A stretch of 12,865 nt of DNA from Bacteroidota bacterium (GTDB taxonomy: Bacteria; Bacteroidota; Bacteroidia; NORP154), in assembly GCA_002401055.1 (NCBI GenBank), contig NVRZ01000064.1, forward strand, positions 1 through 12,865, read 5' to 3'. The position numbers were made by a program, and so were the translations under genes. Of the stretch, positions 7,215-12,865 are shown one piece after another; position 1 is the stretch's first letter, and every line of letters begins with the position of its first letter. Under the pieces are notes generated by a model. It saw only the letters and a program-made list of their open reading frames with translations. It was not told the origin of the DNA and made no database searches.

Positions 7215-7301
7215 CCTTAAAAGTTTTAAATTTAAGTACCGGAAAAATAACGATTATCACCCCTTGCCACTAGGTCAGCAAAGAATAGTTATTACTAATT
7301 G

Positions 7302-7838
7302 ATGAACCAACAGATCAATATAGAATACTTCAAAACTGCATTCGGAGAATTGATTCTAGGCTCTTATAATAATAAATTGTGCCTGGCGGACTGGAGATAT
7401 CGAAAAATGAGGGATCGCATTGACAGTAGATTAAAAGAGGGCTTGGATGCAACATTTATCGAAGCCGGATCAGAAGTAATCAATAACACAAAAGAACAAC
7501 TCAACGAATACTTTGCAGGAAAAAGATCAACGTTTGAAATACCACTCCTGCTTGTTGGTTCTGATTTTCAAAAGCGCGTTTGGGAAGCTTTACTACAAAT
7601 ACCTCATGGAAAAGCTGAAACATATTTGGGACTTTCTAAAAAAATAGGCAATGCCAAAGCGATCCGTGCTGTAGCTAGCGCAAACGGAGCCAATGCCATC
7701 TCGATAATTGTTCCTTGCCACAGAATAATTGGTAGCGATGGTAATCTGCTTGGATACGCCGGGGGCTTGCATACAAAAATGAAGTTGCTCGAACATGAAA
7801 ATGCCCTTATCAAAAATCAGATGAGCTTATTTAATTAG
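7302..7838 (+). CDS. ogt: Methylated-DNA--[protein]-cysteine S-methyltransferase (O6-alkylguanine-DNA alkyltransferase)
   Basis: This enzyme repairs O6-methylguanine (and O4-methylthymine) by moving the alkyl group irreversibly to its own cysteine. The 178-residue protein has the normal two-part layout: an N-terminal ribonuclease-like domain (about 1-85) and a C-terminal helix-turn-helix domain. The active-site motif I-V-P-C-H-R-I-I-G is intact with Cys139. The preceding I-R-A-V-A-S-A-N-G recognition helix region (about 121-129) contains the arginine that flips the damaged base, and G-Y-A-G-G-L follows (151-156). No Ada-type zinc domain or AraC domain is fused, so this is a stand-alone Ogt/MGMT-type enzyme rather than an adaptive-response regulator. 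The frame could start at TTG 7299, but the ATG at 7302 is preferred. The symbol ogt reflects domain layout; some annotators would leave it unnamed. Confidence 0.95.
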   Translation: MNQQINIEYFKTAFGELILGSYNNKLCLADWRYRKMRDRIDSRLKEGLDATFIEAGSEVINNTKEQLNEYFAGKRSTFEIPLLLVGSDFQKRVWEALLQIPHGKAETYLGLSKKIGNAKAIRAVASANGANAISIIVPCHRIIGSDGNLLGYAGGLHTKMKLLEHENALIKNQMSLFN

Positions 7839-7849
7839 ACTGTTCAGCT

Positions 7850-7993
7850 ATGAAGAGCACCACTTATAATGTTCAGTCTCTGCTTGGCGTGGCTCTATCG
7901 GAAGAAATTGCCGAAATATTTTTCGTTACAAATGCCTTACTATTGCTTGGCCAATACTTCGTTTATACGCTGGTATTTCTCTGTAAATTTTAA
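7850..7993 (+). CDS. Possible 47-residue small membrane peptide (doubtful)
   Basis: An ATG 11 bases after the alkyltransferase stop opens a 47-residue frame ending in TAA 21 bases before the cupin gene. The C-terminal half (about 23-45) is hydrophobic enough to be a membrane helix, and the N-terminal part is polar with an E-E pair. The position inside a same-strand gene run and the neat spacing are the only support. I recognise no family, and chance ORFs of this size are common in AT-rich spacers. It could equally be a relic of a larger gene. Confidence 0.25.
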   Translation: MKSTTYNVQSLLGVALSEEIAEIFFVTNALLLLGQYFVYTLVFLCKF

Positions 7994-8014
7994 TACTAAA
8001 AGTGAATAGTAACA

Positions 8015-9040
8015 ATGAGTCAACTTAAAAAACTAAGTGAGAAGTTGAACGTATCGTTACTTGCCCGTGACTTGACGGCCTACATTGATTACTTCACGGG
8101 TCTCGGGTTTCGTCTCGACAACATATACCCAGATGACGACCCTAAAGTGGCTATAATGTCTGGAAACAATATTCAGATTCGGATTGATAAAGGTATCGGA
8201 AAGGAAGTGAAGTTAACGGAGCTTCCAAATTCTGATGAAGTCATATTTCCTCCAACTGAACATAAATTTGAAGTTCGTAAACTCCAGGATAATGATCCTT
8301 GGATAATTGGCAGGGCTGGTATGCTATATCGCGATTTACTCCCTGACCGTTTAGGCGGAAGTATTATTGCCTCGCATATCCGAATACCTGTAGGTGGACC
8401 GGTACCCGACATGGTGCACTATCACACAATTGGCTTCCAGCTAATCTTTTGCTATCGCGGTTGGGTAAAATTAGTTTATGAAGACCAGGGTCCTGCATTT
8501 ATCCTAAATGCAGGGGATTGCGTAACACAACCGCCTCAAATCAGGCATCGGGTGCTGGAGGCCTCCGACAATCTCGAAGTTATAGAAATTGGCGTACCTG
8601 CTGATCACATGACAACCATCGATCACGATATGAATTTGCCGACCTCAGAATATCTCCCTGATCGTGAATTCCAAGGTCAAAAATTTTGTCACCACCAAGT
8701 TGACGAAGCCCAGTGGAACCTATGGAAGATGCAAGGTTTTGAATTTCGGGATACCGGAATTGAAATAGCTACGGCAGGAATGGTTAGTGTTCATGTTGCA
8801 CGCGTTCTGGAAAATACCAAGAAGACACAGACAATAACCCATGATGCGGACATTCTCTTTACCTTTATTATGGAGGGAGAAATGATGTTAGGCGCAGATG
8901 ATAGGGAACCCATACAACTAAGAAATGGAGAAGCATTCGTGATTCCGCCAAATTTTAAGTACCAATTAATTAACTGGACAGAAGATCTGGAACTCTTAGA
9001 AGTGTCTTTGCCCGGAAATTATAATACTCAGACTCTATAG
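8015..9040 (+). CDS. Double-cupin protein with N-terminal half VOC-like segment
   Basis: This 341-residue cytosolic protein has no signal peptide. Residues 11-58 read like the first half of a glyoxalase/VOC domain (L-L-A-R-D-L near 15, then a helix with Y-F-x-G-L-G-F, then strands), but the second half is absent. The first cupin (about 115-195) keeps His135 and His137 in H-Y-H, Gln142 where a glutamate ligand is usual, and His178 in the second motif G-D-C-V-T-Q-P-P-x-x-x-H. Metal binding is therefore likely. The second cupin (about 255-333) has the fold pattern G-E-A-F-V-I-P-P but lacks most metal ligands (only H276 and a tyrosine near 316), so it is probably structural. The reaction is unknown; dioxygenase or isomerase chemistry is possible. 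The ATG at 8015 follows an A-rich leader and is preferred. The convergent neighbour's stop is only 16 bases away. Confidence 0.82.
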   Translation: MSQLKKLSEKLNVSLLARDLTAYIDYFTGLGFRLDNIYPDDDPKVAIMSGNNIQIRIDKGIGKEVKLTELPNSDEVIFPPTEHKFEVRKLQDNDPWIIGRAGMLYRDLLPDRLGGSIIASHIRIPVGGPVPDMVHYHTIGFQLIFCYRGWVKLVYEDQGPAFILNAGDCVTQPPQIRHRVLEASDNLEVIEIGVPADHMTTIDHDMNLPTSEYLPDREFQGQKFCHHQVDEAQWNLWKMQGFEFRDTGIEIATAGMVSVHVARVLENTKKTQTITHDADILFTFIMEGEMMLGADDREPIQLRNGEAFVIPPNFKYQLINWTEDLELLEVSLPGNYNTQTL

Positions 9041-9056
9041 GTAGCTTACGCAGTAC

Positions 9057-9530
9057 TCAGTGCAATATATATCCTGTTGAAATGCAAATGCACCCTGGCT
9101 TGACTACCTCACTCGCTGCTGGGATACTGAATTCTATATACAGCACATGAACCGAACTAGTGGTTTTATAGGTGAGTAAATTTTCACTTTCATCAAAGTC
9201 TGCACTGCTAAACAAGAGCCTGGCGTTTACATTGCCATTGTAAATATTTATCTCAGCCCCTATAGGATATTCAGCACGATTAAAAACATATTTGTATTCT
9301 ACCCCATCATATAGAGGCATTACGATACGCTTTTTATAAGCCTCCTCTTTGGGCTTGAATCTTACTATTCTGGCCCCATCATACGTAAACCCGGGTTTAA
9401 GCTTCGCATTCGCTTCAGGAGCGAGGTTTCTTAACTTACAGCTAGCAGGATTAGCTCCACCAGCCTTTACCTGTAATGGCTGTGAATAACACAACAAAGA
9501 CAATAGGCAGAGGAATAATAATCGTTTCAT
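9057..9530 (-). CDS. Secreted protein of unknown function
   Basis: This 157-residue protein starts with a clear signal peptide (M-K-R-L-L, a leucine-rich core, cleavage probably after V-K-A near 23). The mature part has many alternating short strands and is probably a beta-sandwich. It contains the phrases F-T-Y-D-G-A-R and P-L-Y-D-G-V-E-Y-K-Y-V-F-N, and ends with a C-x-C pair (147 and 149) plus Cys31 near the start. I have the impression of a recurring Bacteroidota family of small periplasmic proteins with this pattern, but I cannot name it. It lies 14 bases downstream of the lipoprotein gene on the same strand, so co-transcription is likely, with the lipoprotein gene first. Periplasmic or surface location is inferred from the signal peptide. 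Function unknown. Confidence 0.75.
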   Translation of the reverse strand: MKRLLFLCLLSLLCYSQPLQVKAGGANPASCKLRNLAPEANAKLKPGFTYDGARIVRFKPKEEAYKKRIVMPLYDGVEYKYVFNRAEYPIGAEINIYNGNVNARLLFSSADFDESENLLTYKTTSSVHVLYIEFSIPAASEVVKPGCICISTGYILH

Positions 9531-9544
9531 AGAATTGATAAGAA

Positions 9545-10438
9545 TTAACCGTTAATGATTTTCGTCCTTATTTTTCTTAATTTATCCTGAAGCTGATCCA
9601 ATTCCTCATCGGTCATCGATACATTCTTAAGCTGCACATGCTTGTCTCTATCCACATCTTTCATAAATCCAAAATTCTCCACCATTAACTTCATTCCCTT
9701 CAAGTCTTCCATAAGGGTGATAATACTTGCATCTGGTTCATACACTTTCTCGAGCATGCCAATAAGACTTGCAAGAATGTTCAATTGCTCGTGAATCCTA
9801 ATCGAAGCACCAGTTCCTTCTCCCTCCATTCGAAAACCCGAAAGACTCACATAAATACTTTCAATCCACGCCCCAGAGAAGATTATGGTAGACTTATCTT
9901 CCATTTCAGCATCCTGCAAGTAATAGTCCAATCGCTCCTGTAGTTGCGACAAGATAACGATCATAGAGTCTTCATTTTCCATGTTCTGTTCAAATCTTGC
10001 TACAAATGCCCCAGAAGAAAAAATACTGGAAAATCCAAGATCTGTAGACATATCCATCATAGCCTTCAAATAGTGCAACTGTTCTTGAGATTGTTTATTC
10101 AGCGAGACATAACATAAATCCGCACTATAGACGCCCAGGTTCTGAAGTTTACTGGTCTCTGTCACGTATTTGTCTACATTCCTAGTCTCACTGGTAAGAT
10201 TAGGAAAGTATTTTAAACCTGACTTTCGGTAAATATGAGCTATTTGCAAAGCCGACGGAAGCATATAATAAACTGATTCTTCTGGTTGATCAACTTCATT
10301 TTTTTTCTCGACGGCTTCCGATTCAATAATCTCCCCCGACATTTCATCGTGTTCTTCCAAATTACAAGAAACAAGTAGAGTAACTACAATTGCTATCAGC
10401 ATAACACGCAACCTTCTAGTATTTTTATTAATGCTCAT
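9545..10438 (-). CDS. Lipoprotein of unknown function
   Basis: With the ATG at 10436-10438 the protein has 297 residues and a compact lipoprotein signal: a basic n-region (K-N-T-R-R-L-R), a hydrophobic core and a lipobox L-V-S-C with Cys25. The frame is open upstream to a TTG at 10517-10519, but that start would add 27 residues and bury the lipobox, so it is rejected. After an acidic linker comes an all-helical domain with Y-Y-M-L-P-S near its start, L-G-V-Y-S-A-D-L in the middle and S-G-A-W-I-E-S-I-Y-V-S-L (about 188-199). This pattern resembles unnamed Bacteroidota lipoproteins of about 300 residues. It is probably anchored to the inner or outer membrane facing the periplasm. First gene of a likely two-gene unit with the secreted protein. 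Function unknown. Confidence 0.8.
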   Translation of the reverse strand: MSINKNTRRLRVMLIAIVVTLLVSCNLEEHDEMSGEIIESEAVEKKNEVDQPEESVYYMLPSALQIAHIYRKSGLKYFPNLTSETRNVDKYVTETSKLQNLGVYSADLCYVSLNKQSQEQLHYLKAMMDMSTDLGFSSIFSSGAFVARFEQNMENEDSMIVILSQLQERLDYYLQDAEMEDKSTIIFSGAWIESIYVSLSGFRMEGEGTGASIRIHEQLNILASLIGMLEKVYEPDASIITLMEDLKGMKLMVENFGFMKDVDRDKHVQLKNVSMTDEELDQLQDKLRKIRTKIING

Positions 10439-10780
10439 AATGGTAAGGCTTATTCTGTTTGTGAAGATAGAGTAATATAATCTGGTTGATAGTTTCACTC
10501 TACACGAAGCTATGCTCAACTAATCGGCATATCCTCTGCTAATTTAATAACTTAAATGAACTCAGTAATTAAGGAAGATGAGTAAGACTTGAAGACTAGC
10601 TGACAAAGCAATCTATTTAATTAAAAGGATACATTTAATCTTCTTAATATGTTCACGCTTACTTCAAATCTAAATTGAAAGGGAAACTGGTGAATGGATT
10701 CAGATTATCTAAAGTCACCAACTCAGAAAAGCAAGGAGAATTCCAAGCAATTATTTACCTTACAATCAAAAATACAGTCT
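10439..10780. other. AT-rich divergent intergenic region
   Basis: This spacer separates the lipoprotein gene (minus) from the pirin gene (plus). It is AT-rich, with stop codons scattered through the first 250 bases, and carries no RNA gene or strong hairpin that I can see. A TTG at 10589-10591 followed after 22 bases by TATTTAATT is a weak plus-strand promoter candidate. The last 87 bases (10694-10780) remain open in the pirin frame and would be coding if translation starts at the upstream ATG. Confidence 0.45.
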
Positions 10781-11923
10781 ATGGATAAAGGATATTCAAG
10801 AAAAGGGTTTTTTCACACCTTATTTGTAGGTGCTGCGTCTATGTTGGCACTGGGCTTTACTGAATCTGCTAGAAAGATTAATCGTTCCATTGGCAAAAAG
10901 GCTGAGCCGAATTCAGACGCAATAATTAAAATCAAGCCACTTGGTTTCCAATGGGAGACCTCTGACCCCTTTCTTTTTTGTGTACACCATGAGGATCATT
11001 ACCCGGCGGGAAATGAAAACATGGGGCCTGCTGCTTCGCTCAAGGGAAGAGATATAGGCCAGGATTTTTTACTAAAAGACGGCTGGCGAATGTACCACGG
11101 AAGTAAAGTGCCAGGTTTCCCTCGCCATCCTCACCGAGGTTTTGAAACGATTACTATGGTGCACAAAGGAACGGTGGATCACACGGACTCATTGGGTGCA
11201 TCTGGCCGATACGGCGGAGGGGATGTGCAATGGATGACAGCGGGAAAAGGGATGCAGCATGCTGAAATGTTTCCTCTAATAAATAGAAATGGCGACAACA
11301 AACTGGAATTATTTCAAATCTGGCTCAATCTGCCAAGTGCCAAAAAATTTTCAGAGCCTCGTTACAAAATGTTATGGAGAGAGAACATTCCAACTTTTAG
11401 AACTAAAGATAATAAAGGCAGGTCAATTGAAGTCAATATCTCAGCAGGAAGCATTGGTAAATTCAAGCCGCCACCTCCCCCACCAGATTCATGGGCACAT
11501 GACTCAAAAAACTCCGTAGCAATTTGGACAATTGACATGGAAGCGAATGCAGAATGGGAAATACCTGCTACCGCCACTGGGGTGAATAGAACATTGTATT
11601 TTTTCAGGGGATCAACATTTAAGATTAACGACACAAATATTCCGGCCTATCATGCAGCGGAAGTACGAGCTGATCAAAAACTAAGTCTTAAAAATGGCGG
11701 AGATAAGAGTACACTACTAATGCTTCAAGGAAAACCGATTGGTGAGCCCGTTGTACAGCACGGGCCTTTTGTAATGAATACCAAGTCGGAAATCAATCAG
11801 GCTTTCAAGGATTTTCAAGAAACTCAGTTTGGGGGCTGGCCCATGGATTCCGTAGGGCCGGTTCACCCGAGAGACCATGGCAGATTTGCTACCCATTCTG
11901 ATGGACGCGAAATACTTAGATAA
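10781..11923 (+). CDS. Pirin-family bicupin with Tat-like export signal
   Basis: Pirins are iron-binding bicupins; some oxidise quercetin, others bind partner proteins. The four metal ligands are all present: H-P-H (116 and 118 from this start), then H160 and E162 in M-Q-H-A-E. The F-x-x-H-P-H-R-G-F-E-T signature, D-V-Q-W-M-T-A-G and the C-terminal pirin region with G-G-W-P and H-P-R-D-x-G-R-F-A are intact. The protein is 380 residues, longer than typical pirins because of an N-terminal leader. That leader reads Y-S-R-K-G-F-F followed by a hydrophobic stretch, a variant Tat signal with R-K for R-R. The start is ambiguous: ATG 10694 adds 29 polar residues, but Met at 10781 puts the Tat-like motif near the N-terminus and is preferred. 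Six prolines in a row (coded near 11467-11484) may need EF-P. A VOC gene follows after 11 bases. Confidence 0.85.
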   Translation: MDKGYSRKGFFHTLFVGAASMLALGFTESARKINRSIGKKAEPNSDAIIKIKPLGFQWETSDPFLFCVHHEDHYPAGNENMGPAASLKGRDIGQDFLLKDGWRMYHGSKVPGFPRHPHRGFETITMVHKGTVDHTDSLGASGRYGGGDVQWMTAGKGMQHAEMFPLINRNGDNKLELFQIWLNLPSAKKFSEPRYKMLWRENIPTFRTKDNKGRSIEVNISAGSIGKFKPPPPPPDSWAHDSKNSVAIWTIDMEANAEWEIPATATGVNRTLYFFRGSTFKINDTNIPAYHAAEVRADQKLSLKNGGDKSTLLMLQGKPIGEPVVQHGPFVMNTKSEINQAFKDFQETQFGGWPMDSVGPVHPRDHGRFATHSDGREILR

Positions 11924-11934
11924 CCTAAATTTTA

Positions 11935-12312
11935 TTGAAACTAAGAGTAGCCAGGCATAGCACGAACCTAAAGGCAGTCAAAGACTTCTATCACGGTATT
12001 CTTGGGTTGGAGATTATGGGCACTTTTGAGAGCCACGAAAACTACAGTGGCCTTTTCTTAGGTATTAAAGATCAGAATTGGCACCTGGAGTTTACGATTT
12101 CTGATGCAAAACCCACACATCAAGCAGATGAAGATGATTTACTGGTATTCTACTGTGATAGCCAGGATCATTTTGAGGAGTTGGTTCAAAAATTTGAGGC
12201 GAACAATATTAAGCCTGTAAAACCCAAGAATTCATATTGGTCAGAAAATGCAGCTACCTATATTGACCCGGACGGGTTTCGCATTGTCATTTCAAGTAAA
12301 GAAGGCAGATGA
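11935..12312 (+). CDS. VOC-superfamily (glyoxalase/bleomycin-resistance-fold) protein
   Basis: This 125-residue protein has the two babbab modules of a single VOC domain. Module one starts R-H-S-T-N-L with H8 in the first metal-ligand position, and H50 lies in the W-H-L-E-F strand. Module two ends with Y-I-D-P-D-G-F-R-I-V-I. In metal-dependent members the last strand normally carries a glutamate after D-P-D-G; here it is valine, so a complete metal site is doubtful. The reaction cannot be named. Translation must begin at TTG 11935, since the frame has no ATG or GTG before the first strand. The gene lies 11 bases after the pirin stop, so the two are probably one transcript. It could be a glyoxalase-like enzyme, a dioxygenase or a binding protein. 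Confidence 0.82.
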   Translation: MKLRVARHSTNLKAVKDFYHGILGLEIMGTFESHENYSGLFLGIKDQNWHLEFTISDAKPTHQADEDDLLVFYCDSQDHFEELVQKFEANNIKPVKPKNSYWSENAATYIDPDGFRIVISSKEGR

Positions 12313-12377
12313 TCATTTCCGCCCGCGACCAATCAAATTATTCTCTTACTTGGTATTGATCCCTATCAACTTTATCA

Positions 12378-12865
12378 ATGAGCAAATACGACATCACGCT
12401 ACTTACAGATTCTCGCTACGTAAATCCGACAGATCGGGATTGGTACATTGATAATATTCTTGAAGAAGATAGGCTGGTTACAAAGGCACTAGAAAAGACG
12501 GGTCTTTCAGTGCACAGAACGAATTGGGACAACAATGACTTTGACTGGACCACCACCAAAGCAGTATTGTTCAGAACCACATGGGATTATTTCCATAGAA
12601 TAGATGAATTCAAGTCCTGGCTACAAAAGGTAAGTTCTCAAACCAGGATGATTAATCCGCTCACTCAAATAGTTTGGAACCTAGATAAAAAATACCTTTT
12701 AGATTTAGAGCGCAAGGGAGTAAATATACCCACCACAGCCTTTATTGAACCTGGCGATGAACGAATACTAAATCAGGTGCTAGAAGAATTATCATGGGAC
12801 GAAGTGGTTATCAAACCAGCAGTATCAGGAGGCGCAAGACACACTTACCATATTAACATGGTTAC
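12378..12865 (+). CDS. ATP-grasp family protein, N-terminal part (3' end outside window)
   Basis: The frame opens at ATG 12378 and stays open to the window edge, giving 162 residues. It has no signal peptide. R-T-T-W-D-Y-F (66-72) and M-I-N-P-L-T-Q-I-V-W-N-L-D-K-K-Y-L-L (91-108) match the pre-ATP-grasp region of enzymes related to glutathione synthetase, RimK and the D-cycloserine ligase DcsG. V-V-I-K-P-A-V-S-G-G-A-R (143-154) is the ATP-binding strand and loop, with Lys145 as the expected nucleotide-binding lysine. These enzymes join a carboxylate to an amine or thiol through an acyl-phosphate. The acceptor cannot be told from this part. The catalytic metal-binding residues lie beyond the window. 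The gene is 65 bases after the VOC gene and on the same strand, so an operon is possible. Confidence 0.85.
   Translation, partial: MSKYDITLLTDSRYVNPTDRDWYIDNILEEDRLVTKALEKTGLSVHRTNWDNNDFDWTTTKAVLFRTTWDYFHRIDEFKSWLQKVSSQTRMINPLTQIVWNLDKKYLLDLERKGVNIPTTAFIEPGDERILNQVLEELSWDEVVIKPAVSGGARHTYHINMV

Noticed and set aside
7264..7293. Promoter TTG-19-TAGTTATT for the alkyltransferase gene
   Set aside because: The -7 element is poor and the leader would be under ten bases, so it is not listed as a site.
10439..10519. 27-residue N-terminal extension of the lipoprotein from a TTG start
   Set aside because: It would bury the lipobox; the ATG at 10438 gives a normal lipoprotein signal.
12248..12451. 67-residue plus-strand frame across the VOC/ATP-grasp junction
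   Set aside because: It overlaps both real genes in another frame and shows no protein-like features.

Overview
The window looks like chromosomal DNA of a Bacteroidota species, most likely of the Cytophagales/Flammeovirga type. The reasons are AT-rich genes without clear Shine-Dalgarno sites, frequent GTG and TTG starts, signal peptides ending in A-Q, secreted TPR proteins with LNNIG repeats, and families typical of that phylum. This placement is inference from style and family, not from a marker gene. No rRNA, tRNA, CRISPR array, integrase or insertion sequence is visible.

Layout. (1) 1-832, plus strand: the tail of an unrecognised gene, then an atypical short-chain dehydrogenase of the HTATIP2/YbjT type. 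(2) 884-5940, plus strand: the main feature, three tandem paralogous genes joined stop-to-start. Each encodes a signal peptide, an array of about 40-residue TPR units, a short coiled coil and a shared C-terminal three-helix membrane module. None has the kinase or LuxR output domain that usually follows this architecture. (3) 6035-6679, plus: a small outer-membrane beta-barrel protein with its own promoter-like sequence. A decayed copy of the TPR-family C-terminus follows at 6742-6804. (4) 6801-7214, minus: a small four-helix membrane protein. (5) 7302-9040, plus: an O6-alkylguanine-DNA alkyltransferase, a doubtful 47-residue ORF and a double-cupin protein with an N-terminal half VOC-like segment. 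(6) 9057-10438, minus: two unrecognised envelope proteins, a secreted one and a lipoprotein, probably co-transcribed. (7) 10781-12865, plus: a pirin with a Tat-like export signal, a VOC-fold protein and the first 162 codons of an ATP-grasp enzyme that runs off the window.

How the parts may work together. The three TPR proteins are placed for coupled translation and share a membrane module with polar residues inside its predicted helices, so a hetero-oligomeric envelope complex is a reasonable inference. The neighbouring beta-barrel gene lies between the third copy and a relic of a fourth, which suggests the TPR locus has grown and shrunk by duplication. The right half is a run of cupin, pirin, VOC and ATP-grasp genes; they suggest small-molecule chemistry but define no known pathway.
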